Of a DNA stretch of 64,000 nucleotides, positions 1-7,842 are shown piece after piece (positions within the stretch are counted from its first letter, which is position 1; each line of letters begins with the position of its first letter). A model generated the notes under the pieces. That model did not search any database. It was not told the origin of the DNA and worked only from the letters and a program-made list of their open reading frames with translations. Location of the stretch: contig NZ_CP058990.1 of NCBI RefSeq assembly GCF_019021925.1, positions 3,064,001 to 3,128,000 of the forward strand. Reading direction: 5' to 3'. Made by a program: the position numbers and the translations under genes. The DNA comes from Cellulophaga sp. HaHaR_3_176. GTDB lineage: Bacteria; Bacteroidota; Bacteroidia; Flavobacteriales; Flavobacteriaceae.

Positions 1-249
1 CAAAAAGCTTGTTAAAGGTTGTTCTGTTTTAGCAAAAGATACATGATGTAAATATGTAGTTGTTACAATTTGATTTGGCAAAAGTAAAATATCAGCATTA
101 TCGATAGTTATTTCTAAAGGCGTTGTATTTCTATTCCATAAAAAACTTATGGTAGAAGAATTTATCCTGAATGATTTTTCTTCTTTTTTAATATCATCAG
201 CCAAGCCGAATATAGAACCTAAATTAGTATCGTAAAACTCGTATTTCAT
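1..249 (-). CDS. N-terminal part of an unidentified protein, cut by the window edge
   Basis: An open frame runs leftward from an ATG at 249 to the window edge with no stop, giving 83 residues that begin MKYEFYDTNLGSIFGLADD. I do not recognise it with certainty. A short acidic/aromatic start followed by beta-strand-like segments (for example LEITIDNADILLLPNQIV) fits the cupin-like N-terminal sensing half of an AraC-type regulator, which is a guess from style only. The DNA-binding half, if there is one, lies outside the window. It is divergent from the TetR gene at 559, with about 310 bases between them. Confidence 0.5.
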   Translation of the reverse strand, partial: MKYEFYDTNLGSIFGLADDIKKEEKSFRINSSTISFLWNRNTTPLEITIDNADILLLPNQIVTTTYLHHVSFAKTEQPLTSFL

Positions 250-558
250 AGTATTAATTTTGCTACACGCTATAGTATTAGTCACAAATAAAACATAACC
301 TTACGCTTCTTTATACCCTCAAAAAACACTTTAATATATTTCTAAATAAAATATTATTTTAACGTTCTACATTAAAAATACAAATCATTATTTAATGATT
401 TAAGCTACAATTTAAAACACAATTAAAAAGTAAAAATTGTACAAAAAACAAACAATTTATAAGCAACTATAGATTGATATTTAGTGTTTTAACCAAATAA
501 AAAATCTCCTTATCGGTAATATAGAGGCTCATTATGCTTTTAAATTATATTTGCTTTT
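250..558. other. Divergent intergenic region, 309 bases
   Basis: Very AT-rich spacer between the leftward partial gene and the rightward TetR gene. I see no open frame with a credible start, no tRNA and no strong hairpin. The only recognisable element is the TAnnTTTG box at 546-553 next to the TetR start. Operators for the TetR protein would be expected here, but I could not identify a convincing palindrome. Confidence 0.5.
546..553 (+). promoter_or_regulatory. Bacteroidota-type -7 box for the TetR gene
   Basis: TATATTTG matches the TAnnTTTG -7 consensus of the Bacteroidota housekeeping sigma factor. The ATG at 559 starts only five bases after the box, so transcription would begin at or within a base or two of the start codon. 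No good TTG -33 element sits at the usual spacing. Confidence 0.5.
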
Positions 559-1128
559 ATGAAAAAATTAGAACTTCGTGAACACATTATCAAAGTAGCA
601 TCAGAACTTTTTTATGCTAACGGATATAATGCTACAGGAATTAATGAAATTATATTAAAGGCAGAAATTGCAAAAGCTACCTTATATAGTCATTTTAAAT
701 CTAAAGACGAACTTTGTATTTCGTATTTAAAAAATATGAATGATAATTTTATGAATGGTTTACATGTTCATATAGAATCTAAAAAAGAATCAAAATTACA
801 GCTACTTGGTATTTTTGATTACCTAAGAGATCTTTATTTTAATCCTGATTTTAATGGCTGCTGGTCTATTAAATGTATGGCCGAAATTGGCAAAGAGGAT
901 AACGAAATAAGAAAAGAAATTAAGAGTCAAAAAAACAATTTGATGTCTTATTTGAAGATTATAATAAATAACAATTTACCACAAAATTCTAACGCAGAAA
1001 CTGAAAAATTATCGAATGCAATTTACTTGCTTTATGAAAGTGCCATTTCTGAAAGCCACCTTCACGAAAGTGATTGGCCAATTTATTCTGCACGAACAAT
1101 TGCGCTACAATTACTACCAAAAGCCTAA
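559..1128 (+). CDS. TetR/AcrR-family transcriptional regulator
   Basis: A 189-residue protein of normal TetR length. Residues about 6-52 form the N-terminal helix-turn-helix: a first helix like IIKVASELFYANGYNATGI, then the turn and recognition helix AEIAKATLYSHFKSKDEL, the classic TetR pattern ending in Y-x-H-F-x-S-K-x-E-L. The rest is the helical ligand-binding and dimerisation half, including a W-S-x-K-C segment near residue 103. TetR proteins repress genes in response to a small ligand. Its target is not evident, since the nearest gene upstream is divergent and cut off. Transcription ends at the hairpin at 1150-1189, shared with pyk on the other strand. Confidence 0.93.
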   Translation: MKKLELREHIIKVASELFYANGYNATGINEIILKAEIAKATLYSHFKSKDELCISYLKNMNDNFMNGLHVHIESKKESKLQLLGIFDYLRDLYFNPDFNGCWSIKCMAEIGKEDNEIRKEIKSQKNNLMSYLKIIINNNLPQNSNAETEKLSNAIYLLYESAISESHLHESDWPIYSARTIALQLLPKA

Positions 1129-1147
1129 TAAACAGGCGCTTACTACT

Positions 1148-1190
1148 AAAAAAGGCTTCAAAACGAAATTTCGTCTTGAAGCCTTTTTTT
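1148..1190. terminator. Bidirectional intrinsic terminator between TetR gene and pyk
   Basis: A long inverted repeat (AAAGGCTTCAA with TTGAAGCCTTT, plus an inner ACGA/TCGT extension) is flanked by an A-run on the left and a T-run on the right. It can terminate both the rightward TetR gene and the leftward pyk operon. Confidence 0.9.
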
Positions 1191-1212
1191 AATTATATAC
1201 CTTATTTACTAT

Positions 1213-2655
1213 TTACATATGAGATTTTTCAATCTCTGTAACTCTAAGTGTGTTTACCATACCCTTATCTTTCATAGGCATAGCAGCTAAACTAATTAAC
1301 ATATCACCTACTTCTAAAAAGCCTTTTTCACAAGCCATTTTATTAACGTCTTCTATCGTTTCATCAGTAGTAACATACTTATCATAAAAGAACGCTTTTA
1401 CACCCCATAAAAGGTTTAATTGCGTAAGTATTCTCCTATTTGATGTAAATACTAAAATATGTGCACTTGGTCTCCAAGCTGATATTTGAAAAGCAGTATA
1501 ACCACTATTTGTTAATGTAGAAATTGCTTTTGCTTTGATATCATTAGCCATAATTGCTGCATGATAACAAACAGATTTTGTTATAAATCTATTTGTTCTA
1601 ATATGTGGAGCTTCATGTGGCACCTTAATTAGGTTAGAGTTCTCTACTGTTTCTAATATACTAGCCATTTTTTCAATTACTTGAACTGGGTAGTTACCTA
1701 CAGATGTTTCTCCTGATAACATTACTGCATCTGCACCATCCATAACTGAGTTAGCAACATCATTAACTTCTGCTCTAGTTGGTGTAAGACTTGTAATCAT
1801 AGTCTCCATCATTTGAGTTGCAATAATAACTGGTATTCTTGCTTTTTTAGCTTTTAACACTAATTGCTTTTGAATTAATGGAACTTCTTGAGCAGGAACT
1901 TCAACACCTAAATCTCCACGAGCAACCATTAAACCATCACAATAAGCAACAATTTTATCTATATTTTCAACAGCCTCTGGTTTTTCAATTTTAGCTATAA
2001 TTGGAATTTTCTCATCAGAGTGTTCTTTTATAAGACTTTGAAGATCTATTAAATCTTGACTAAAGCGAACAAAGGATAAAGCTATCCAATCTACCTTTAA
2101 TGAAACTGCAAAAATTGCATCTTTAATATCTTTTTCAGTAAGTGCCGGTAAAGAGATGTTTGTATTTGGAAGGTTTACACCTTTTTTAGATTTTAAAGGA
2201 CCACCTTGTATAACCTTAGCCTTAACTTCGTTGTCTTTATTTGTAGAAAGCACTTCAAACATTAACTTTCCATCATCTAAAAGAATTTTCTCTCCTACAT
2301 TTACATCTTTAGGAAAAGATGCATAGTTCATGTATACACGCTCAGCATTACCTTCAAAAGGTTTTCCAGTAACAAATGTAATCTCATCACCTGGAGCAAC
2401 TACAATTTCGCCTGCCATTACACCAACTCTAAGCTTAGGACCTTGTAAATCACCTAAGATAGAAACGTTAACACCCATTTCTTCATTCAATTCACGAATC
2501 ATAGTAACACGTTCTGTAACATCACTATAATCTGCATGAGAAAAGTTAATTCTAAAAACATCTACTCCTGCTTCGATCATTTGTCTAAGCACTTCTTTCT
2601 TACTTGTAGCTGGTCCTAGAGTAGCAACAATTTTCGTTTTCTTTTTAGTTGGCAT
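1213..2655 (-). CDS. pyk: Pyruvate kinase
   Basis: Converts phosphoenolpyruvate and ADP to pyruvate and ATP in the last step of glycolysis, in the cytosol. The 480 residues match the usual length. Visible motifs are KTKIVATLGPA near the N-terminus (7-16), RINFSHA (35-41), the active-site strand IIAKIEKPEA around 219-228, the phosphate/metal loop MVARGDLG at 243-250, and the ATQMMETM helix near 279-286. The C-terminal regulatory domain is present (TLTNSGYTAFQ). It is the last gene of the leftward acpP-fabF-rnc-IPExxxVDY-pyk run, three bases after the preceding gene, and its transcript ends at the bidirectional hairpin just downstream. Confidence 0.98.
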   Translation of the reverse strand: MPTKKKTKIVATLGPATSKKEVLRQMIEAGVDVFRINFSHADYSDVTERVTMIRELNEEMGVNVSILGDLQGPKLRVGVMAGEIVVAPGDEITFVTGKPFEGNAERVYMNYASFPKDVNVGEKILLDDGKLMFEVLSTNKDNEVKAKVIQGGPLKSKKGVNLPNTNISLPALTEKDIKDAIFAVSLKVDWIALSFVRFSQDLIDLQSLIKEHSDEKIPIIAKIEKPEAVENIDKIVAYCDGLMVARGDLGVEVPAQEVPLIQKQLVLKAKKARIPVIIATQMMETMITSLTPTRAEVNDVANSVMDGADAVMLSGETSVGNYPVQVIEKMASILETVENSNLIKVPHEAPHIRTNRFITKSVCYHAAIMANDIKAKAISTLTNSGYTAFQISAWRPSAHILVFTSNRRILTQLNLLWGVKAFFYDKYVTTDETIEDVNKMACEKGFLEVGDMLISLAAMPMKDKGMVNTLRVTEIEKSHM

Positions 2656-2658
2656 TGT

Positions 2659-3129
2659 TTAAAATATTAAATTATTTTTAGATTTTAAAGCGTCGGTATT
2701 TACCGTGTAAGCTGTAATTATTTTCGGAATCGCTAATATTGATTTTAAGATATCTTCTTCAGACTCTAAATCTTCTTGCTCCAATTTTATAAAGTAATCC
2801 ACATTTTTATACTCTGGGATTAAGTGTTTTTTTGTTTGTGATGGAACATCTGCAAAAAAACCATTGTTATCATTAATATCTTCAATTTGTACGCTATTGG
2901 ATATTAATGTCCAATACCTATCATTTATAGTATCCTTCCATTCAAAAATAGGAAGTGATAAATTGTCTGAAAATACTAAATTCTGTTTTCTTCTTTTAAA
3001 ACCACACTTAAGATGCTTATTTATAGTATAAGCTAGTGTAAAGTCTTCTAAACTACAATGCATAGCAATCAAAGCAAAAGAATCTTCGTAAAAATCCAGT
3101 GACATTTTATGCGTTGCGACCATAGGCAT
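2659..3129 (-). CDS. IPExxxVDY family protein
   Basis: A 156-residue cytosolic protein of unknown function, found widely in Bacteroidota and usually placed between rnc and pyk, exactly as here. The family's naming motif is visible at residues 104-112 as IPEYKNVDY. The protein is short, rich in aromatic and acidic residues, and has no signal peptide or membrane segment. The stop codon lies three bases from the pyk start, so the two are surely cotranscribed. An alternative ATG lies two codons downstream of the chosen start. No biochemical role is known to me. Confidence 0.93.
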   Translation of the reverse strand: MPMVATHKMSLDFYEDSFALIAMHCSLEDFTLAYTINKHLKCGFKRRKQNLVFSDNLSLPIFEWKDTINDRYWTLISNSVQIEDINDNNGFFADVPSQTKKHLIPEYKNVDYFIKLEQEDLESEEDILKSILAIPKIITAYTVNTDALKSKNNLIF

Positions 3130-3240
3130 CTGTAAAAACCAAGTGGTAAATATATAATTTATGTGTGTGTAAAACTAGTAGATAACTTTTTTTTAACCTC
3201 TCAAATTCAGCGAAAACGTTATAGATTTAAAAAAAATAAC

Positions 3241-3978
3241 TTATTCTTTGTCAATTTTATTTTGAAGAGCATAATAAGCTCTTTTAGATGCCATTTCTTC
3301 AGCTTTCTTTTTTGAAGTTGCTCTTGCTTTTGCAACAACTTTATCATCAATTTTAAGCTTTACCCCAAAATGCTTTACAGTATCGTTACCAGAATCTTCA
3401 TAAATGTCGTAAAAAAATGATTTCTTTTGTTTTTGACACCACTCAATAACTAAACTTTTATAACTAATAACTTTACCCTCAAGCTGCTCTATATCAACAT
3501 AGGGCTCAATAACTCTTGTGCTAATAAATTTTTCGCAATATTTATAACCTCTATCTAAATAAATAGCACCTACTAAGGCCTCAAAAACATTACCATGAAT
3601 GTTATCTCCAAAATGAGATTTTGGAATTCTACTTTCTACAAACTCAATAAGGTTTAAATCTTTACCTAACTCATTTAAATGCTCTCTACTTACTATTTTA
3701 GATCGCATTTTAGTCAAATAACCCTCATCACCCGTTGGAGACTCGTTATATAAATATTTAGATATTATTGTACCCAACATAGAATCTCCCAAGAATTCTA
3801 GTCTTTCGTAATTCATAGGTGCTCCACTAGCATCTTTTACATTCGCAGATCTGTGTAAAAAAGCTTTTTTATAGATATCTAATTTTTTTGGTTTAAAACC
3901 AAGTATTCGGGATACCCCTAAAAAAAAATCCCCATCCTCTTTAGAATGGGAATTAAATATATTTGAGGGAAAATTCAT
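3241..3978 (-). CDS. rnc: Ribonuclease III
   Basis: Double-strand-specific endoribonuclease that processes rRNA precursors and structured mRNAs. In the 245 residues the catalytic signature ERLEFLGDS is at 58-66. The second catalytic segment GNVFEALVGA, with its glutamate, is at about 129-138. A C-terminal double-stranded RNA-binding domain spans roughly 172-240 and ends in the KKKAEEMASKRAYYAL helix. The start lies nine bases after the fabF stop, so the two are likely translated from one transcript. About 110 bases without a gene separate it from the IPExxxVDY gene. Confidence 0.97.
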   Translation of the reverse strand: MNFPSNIFNSHSKEDGDFFLGVSRILGFKPKKLDIYKKAFLHRSANVKDASGAPMNYERLEFLGDSMLGTIISKYLYNESPTGDEGYLTKMRSKIVSREHLNELGKDLNLIEFVESRIPKSHFGDNIHGNVFEALVGAIYLDRGYKYCEKFISTRVIEPYVDIEQLEGKVISYKSLVIEWCQKQKKSFFYDIYEDSGNDTVKHFGVKLKIDDKVVAKARATSKKKAEEMASKRAYYALQNKIDKE

Positions 3979-3987
3979 TCTTTGAAA

Positions 3988-5238
3988 TTAATCAATTTTT
4001 TTGAAAATTACACATGCATTGTGCCCACCAAAACCAAATGTATTACTTAAAGCAACTTTCACATCTCTCTTTTGAGCTTTATTCAAAGTTAAATTTAACC
4101 TTGGATCTATATTTTCATCTACATGTTTGTGATTAATTGTTGGAGGAACAATACCGTGCTCGATAGACAATATTGATGCAATCGCTTCTATTGCACCTGC
4201 TGCACCTAATAAATGCCCAGTCATCGATTTTGTAGAGTTTATATTGATATTCGGAGCATGATCACCAAATACTTTTGAAATTGCTTTCAATTCAGCAACA
4301 TCACCAAGCGGTGTAGAAGTACCATGTGTATTAATCGCATCTACATCTTCAGGTTTTAAGCCTGCATCTTTTAAACAATTTTCCATTACCCTAACTACTC
4401 CAATGCCTTCTGGGTGTGGAGCCGTCATATGGTAAGCATCACTTGATAACCCACCACCAGCAACTTCTGCATATATTTTTGCTCCTCTTGCTTTTGCATG
4501 CTCATATTCTTCAAGAATTAGAGCTCCTGCTCCCTCACCTAATACAAAACCATCTCTGGTAGCATCAAATGGTCTTGAGGCTGATTCCATTTCATCATTT
4601 CTAGTAGATAATGCGTGCATAGCACCAAAACCTCCCATACCAGCAATAGTCACCGCTGCTTCACTACCACCTGTTACAATAACATCACAATGCCCTAAAC
4701 GAATAGAGTTTAACGCATCAAATATTGCATTTGCAGATGAAGCACATGCAGAAACAGTAGTATAGTTTGGCCCCATGAAGCCATGCTTTATTGAAATATT
4801 ACCTGGAGCAATATCAGCAATCATCTTTGGAATAAAGAAAGGATTAAACCTTGGAGTTCCGTCTCCAGAAGCAAAATTTAATACTTCATTTTGAAAAGTC
4901 TCTAAACCTCCAATACCTGCTCCCCAGATAACTCCAACTCTAAATTTATCAATAGTATCAAAATCGATTCCACAATCTTTTATTGCTTCATCTGAAGATA
5001 CTAGTGCGTATTGAGCAAATCTATCTAACTTTCTTGCTTCTTTTCGATCAAAAAAATCTAAAGCATTAAAGTTTTTAAGTTCGCAAGCAAATTTAGTTTT
5101 AAACTTTTCGCTATCGTAATAAGTAACAGGGGCTGAACCACTTTTACCTTTAACTAAACTATCCCAATACTCCTCAACAGTATTACCTATTGGGGTTAAT
5201 GCCCCAATTCCAGTAACAACAACTCGCTTTAACTGCAT
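3988..5238 (-). CDS. fabF: Beta-ketoacyl-ACP synthase II
   Basis: Condenses malonyl-ACP with acyl-ACP during fatty-acid elongation. The 416 residues are the usual length. The thiolase-fold active-site cysteine sits in TVSACASSANAI (Cys about 165). The two catalytic histidines are in NTHGTSTPLGD (about 303-313) and TGHLLGAAGAIEA (about 340). The glycine-rich end NTFGFGGHNACVIF is present. It directly follows acpP, as in most bacteria, but a hairpin with a T-run lies between them, which would let acpP be made in excess. Confidence 0.98.
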   Translation of the reverse strand: MQLKRVVVTGIGALTPIGNTVEEYWDSLVKGKSGSAPVTYYDSEKFKTKFACELKNFNALDFFDRKEARKLDRFAQYALVSSDEAIKDCGIDFDTIDKFRVGVIWGAGIGGLETFQNEVLNFASGDGTPRFNPFFIPKMIADIAPGNISIKHGFMGPNYTTVSACASSANAIFDALNSIRLGHCDVIVTGGSEAAVTIAGMGGFGAMHALSTRNDEMESASRPFDATRDGFVLGEGAGALILEEYEHAKARGAKIYAEVAGGGLSSDAYHMTAPHPEGIGVVRVMENCLKDAGLKPEDVDAINTHGTSTPLGDVAELKAISKVFGDHAPNININSTKSMTGHLLGAAGAIEAIASILSIEHGIVPPTINHKHVDENIDPRLNLTLNKAQKRDVKVALSNTFGFGGHNACVIFKKID

Positions 5239-5287
5239 TGATTTTATTTTATTTGTATATTCTAAACCTTATGTTGGGTGTAAATTA

Positions 5288-5330
5288 AAAAAAAATATCC
5301 ATGCAGAACAATTACCGCATGGATATTTTA
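5288..5330 (-). terminator. Intercistronic terminator/attenuator between acpP and fabF
   Basis: Read leftward, the inverted repeat AAAATATCCATGC...GCATGGATATTTT is followed directly by a run of T. It lies just after the acpP stop and before fabF. Because both genes point the same way, it probably terminates only part of the transcripts and sets the acpP:fabF ratio. Confidence 0.8.
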
Positions 5331-5358
5331 CAATCTTAGATCTTAAGATTTCATAAAA

Positions 5359-5592
5359 TTACTTTGCTTCCTCTATATAACTGATCGCTTGACCAACAGT
5401 AGCAATATTCTCTGCTTGATCATCAGGAATCTGAATATCAAACTCTTTTTCGAATTCCATTATCAATTCAACAGTATCCAATGAATCTGCTCCTAGATCA
5501 TTTGTGAAGCTTGCTTCTGTAACAACCTCGTTTTCATCTACACCTAATTTATCAACAATGATAGCTTTAACTCTTGATGCAATATCTGACAT
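5359..5592 (-). CDS. acpP: Acyl carrier protein
   Basis: A small acidic carrier that holds growing acyl chains on a 4'-phosphopantetheine arm. The 77 residues include the modification motif [10 protein letters not shown], with the attachment serine at position 37, and the acidic helix [13 protein letters not shown]. It is the first gene of the leftward fatty-acid/rnc/pyk run. A -7-like box (TATTTTTG on the minus strand, 5625-5632) lies about 30 bases upstream of the start. The divergent purN gene begins 160 bases away. Confidence 0.98.
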   Translation of the reverse strand: MSDIASRVKAIIVDKLGVDENEVVTEASFTNDLGADSLDTVELIMEFEKEFDIQIPDDQAENIATVGQAISYIEEAK

Positions 5593-5624
5593 AATTATTC
5601 TTGTTTTAAAAATTTAACTGATGG

Positions 5625-5632
5625 CAAAAATA
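5625..5632 (-). promoter_or_regulatory. Candidate -7 box for acpP
   Basis: On the minus strand the bases read TATTTTTG, a full match to TAnnTTTG, with a leader of about 25-30 bases to the acpP ATG. No clear TTG -33 element was found at the standard spacing, so the call rests on one half-site. Confidence 0.45.
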
Positions 5633-5751
5633 AAAAACTTTGGATTAATAACACTATTTGTCGTTAAAATGTATTGTAATTTACTAAAATTAAATACAAG
5701 AATGTTAATTTAGCCCAAAATAAATCTTCTTCAATAACCTCAAAACACCGC

Positions 5752-6318
5752 ATGAAACGTATTGTTCTTTTTGCTTCTGGTTCTGGATCTAATGTTGAAA
5801 ACATATTTCAATATTTTCAAAACAATGCAGAGGTTAGTATAGCCACTGTTTTAACTAACAAAATCGATGCCAAAGTTTTAGAAAGATGTAATAGATTAAA
5901 AATCAGTGCATTATACTTTAACAAAACAGCATTTACCGAAACTGATTCTGTTTTGGATTTTTTAAAATCTACCAATCCAGATTTAATTATATTGGCTGGT
6001 TTTCTCTTAAAAATACCTGAAAAGCTTGTAAAAAACTTCCCAAATAAAATAATAAATATTCACCCAGCGCTCTTGCCAAAATATGGAGGTAAAGGAATGT
6101 ACGGAATGAATGTTCATAACGCGATTAAAGCTAATAATGAGCAAGAAACAGGTATAACTATCCATTTTGTCAATGAAAATTATGACGAAGGTGCCATAAT
6201 AAAGCAAGTAAAAGTAAAATTATTACCTGAAGATTCTGCTGATGATATTGCAAAAAAAGTACATCAATTAGAATATGAGCATTTTCCTAAAGCAATAGAA
6301 GAGTTATTAAATGATTAA
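5752..6318 (+). CDS. purN: Phosphoribosylglycinamide formyltransferase
   Basis: Transfers a formyl group from 10-formyltetrahydrofolate to glycinamide ribonucleotide in purine synthesis. The 188-residue protein has the nucleotide-binding start FASGSGSNVENI. The catalytic triad fits Asn102 and His104 in NIHPALLPKYGGKG and Asp145 in YDEGAII. It overlaps the next gene, rnhA, by eight bases, so the two are translationally coupled. It is divergent from acpP. A larger amidophosphoribosyltransferase lies 1.5 kb downstream, which places two purine enzymes in the same neighbourhood. Confidence 0.97.
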   Translation: MKRIVLFASGSGSNVENIFQYFQNNAEVSIATVLTNKIDAKVLERCNRLKISALYFNKTAFTETDSVLDFLKSTNPDLIILAGFLLKIPEKLVKNFPNKIINIHPALLPKYGGKGMYGMNVHNAIKANNEQETGITIHFVNENYDEGAIIKQVKVKLLPEDSADDIAKKVHQLEYEHFPKAIEELLND

Positions 6319-6778
6319 ATCAGACGTACATATATATACTGATGGTGCCGCTCGTGGCAACCCTGGCCCTGGAGGATATGGAATTGTGATGGAATGGGTA
6401 GGAAAACCTTATAAAAAAGAGTTTTCTGATGGCTTTAAACACACCACTAATAACAGAATGGAGCTTTTAGCTGTAATTGAAGCTTTAAAAAAGCTGAAAA
6501 AAGAAGGCGTTACCGTTACTGTTTTCACTGACTCTAAATACGTTGTAGATACCATTGAAAAAAAATGGTATATAAAATGGGAAAAAACAAATTTTAAGGA
6601 TAAGAAAAATCCTGATTTATGGAAGTTATTTTTAATTGAATATAGAAAACACAAGGTTGCTCTTAAATGGATAAAAGGGCACAACAACCACCCTCAAAAC
6701 GAGCGCTGCGATGAATTAGCTGTTGCAGCATCAAAAGAAAAAGTTTTAAAAATAGATACTGGTTTTGTACCGAAGTAA
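6311..6778 (+). CDS. rnhA: Ribonuclease HI
   Basis: Cleaves the RNA strand of RNA-DNA hybrids, for example in primer removal and R-loop clearance. The 155-residue protein has the full catalytic set: Asp11 in YTDGAARGNPGPGGYG, Glu51 in NNRMELLAV, Asp74 in FTDSKYV and Asp134 in RCDELA. The conserved His is at about 124 in WIKGHNNHPQNE. The basic handle region (KKWYIKWEKTNFKDKKN) is present. The start codon lies inside the end of purN (eight-base overlap). Confidence 0.97.
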   Translation: MIKSDVHIYTDGAARGNPGPGGYGIVMEWVGKPYKKEFSDGFKHTTNNRMELLAVIEALKKLKKEGVTVTVFTDSKYVVDTIEKKWYIKWEKTNFKDKKNPDLWKLFLIEYRKHKVALKWIKGHNNHPQNERCDELAVAASKEKVLKIDTGFVPK

Positions 6779-6832
6779 ATTCTTGTTCATTCTTTTTTTA
6801 ATACTTGCTTATGTACCTTAAAAACTTACCCT

Positions 6833-6840
6833 TATATTTG
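6833..6840 (+). promoter_or_regulatory. -7 box for the PfkB-type kinase gene
   Basis: TATATTTG, a perfect TAnnTTTG, lies 20 bases upstream of the ATG at 6860. A TTG at 6805-6807 could be the -33 element, but the 25-base spacing is longer than usual. Confidence 0.55.
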
Positions 6841-6859
6841 CATAAAATTACACACCATA

Positions 6860-7786
6860 ATGGGTAAATTATTAATAGTAGGTACCGTTGCTTTCGATGA
6901 AATAGAAACTCCTTTTGGAAAAACGGATAAAATTTTAGGAGGGGCAGCAACATTTATTGGTTTAGCTGCATCACAATTCAAAGTTGAATCAGCAATTGTT
7001 TCTGTTGTTGGAGATGATATGCCTAAAAAGTATTTAGACTTATTATCTGATAAAAAAATTGACCTTTCAGGATTAGAAATTGTTAAAGGTGGAAAGACTT
7101 TTTATTGGAAAGGAAAATACCATAACGATTTAAATTCTAGAGATACACTTGCTACTGAATTAAATACATTAGCAGATTTTAATCCTATCGTGCCCGAGCA
7201 TTTTAAAAATGCAGATATTGTTATGTTAGGTAATTTGCACCCAAGCGTTCAGCTTAGTGTAATTAATCAAATGACAGAGCGACCAAAGTTAATAGTGTTA
7301 GATACTATGAATTTTTGGATGGACAATAGTTTACCTGAATTATTAGAAGTAATTAAGCATATTGATGTTATTACTATTAATGACGAAGAAGCTCGACAAT
7401 TAACCGGAGAATATTCTTTAGTAAAAGCAGCTGCTAAGATTGAAGAAATGGGACCTAAATACGTAGTAATCAAAAAAGGAGAGCACGGCGCTTTATTATT
7501 TCATAAGAAGAAAATATTTTTCGCACCTGCATTACCTTTAGAGGAAGTTTTTGACCCAACTGGAGCTGGTGATACATTTGCAGGTGGTTTTTCAGGCTAT
7601 CTTGCCGAAACTGAAAACATATCATTCGACAATTTAAAGAATGCTATTATCTACGGATCTAACTTAGCATCATTTTCTGTAGAAAAGTTTGGTACAGAAC
7701 GAATGGAGAAACTGAGTAAAGAAGAAGTGGATAAAAGATTACATCAATTTAAAGAATTAAGTCAGTTCGACATAAAATTAAAATAA
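6860..7786 (+). CDS. PfkB-family carbohydrate kinase
   Basis: A 308-residue ribokinase-fold sugar or nucleoside kinase. The N-terminal glycine motif GGAATFIGLAAS is at about 27-38. The C-terminal signature DPTGAGDTFAGG is at 232-243, with the catalytic Asp at about 238 and the anion hole GAGD. The substrate cannot be read from sequence; candidates are ribose, adenosine or a related compound. It stands alone with a good promoter. It is followed, after a leaky-looking hairpin at 7792-7819, by a PurF-type amidotransferase. This arrangement suggests a link with ribose-phosphate or purine metabolism, which is inference from position. Confidence 0.9.
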   Translation: MGKLLIVGTVAFDEIETPFGKTDKILGGAATFIGLAASQFKVESAIVSVVGDDMPKKYLDLLSDKKIDLSGLEIVKGGKTFYWKGKYHNDLNSRDTLATELNTLADFNPIVPEHFKNADIVMLGNLHPSVQLSVINQMTERPKLIVLDTMNFWMDNSLPELLEVIKHIDVITINDEEARQLTGEYSLVKAAAKIEEMGPKYVVIKKGEHGALLFHKKKIFFAPALPLEEVFDPTGAGDTFAGGFSGYLAETENISFDNLKNAIIYGSNLASFSVEKFGTERMEKLSKEEVDKRLHQFKELSQFDIKLK

Positions 7787-7791
7787 CCTAC

Positions 7792-7819
7792 GCCTTGCAT
7801 TTTTTTGCAGGGCTTTTTT
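7792..7819 (+). terminator. Terminator between PfkB kinase and amidophosphoribosyltransferase genes
   Basis: GCCTTGCA and TGCAGGGC form an eight-pair stem (one G-T pair) around a T-rich loop, followed by six T. The next gene starts only 24 bases later, so it may act as an attenuator rather than a full stop, unless a promoter overlaps it. Confidence 0.75.
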
Positions 7820-7842
7820 AATATATCTCAAGAGAAGAAAAA

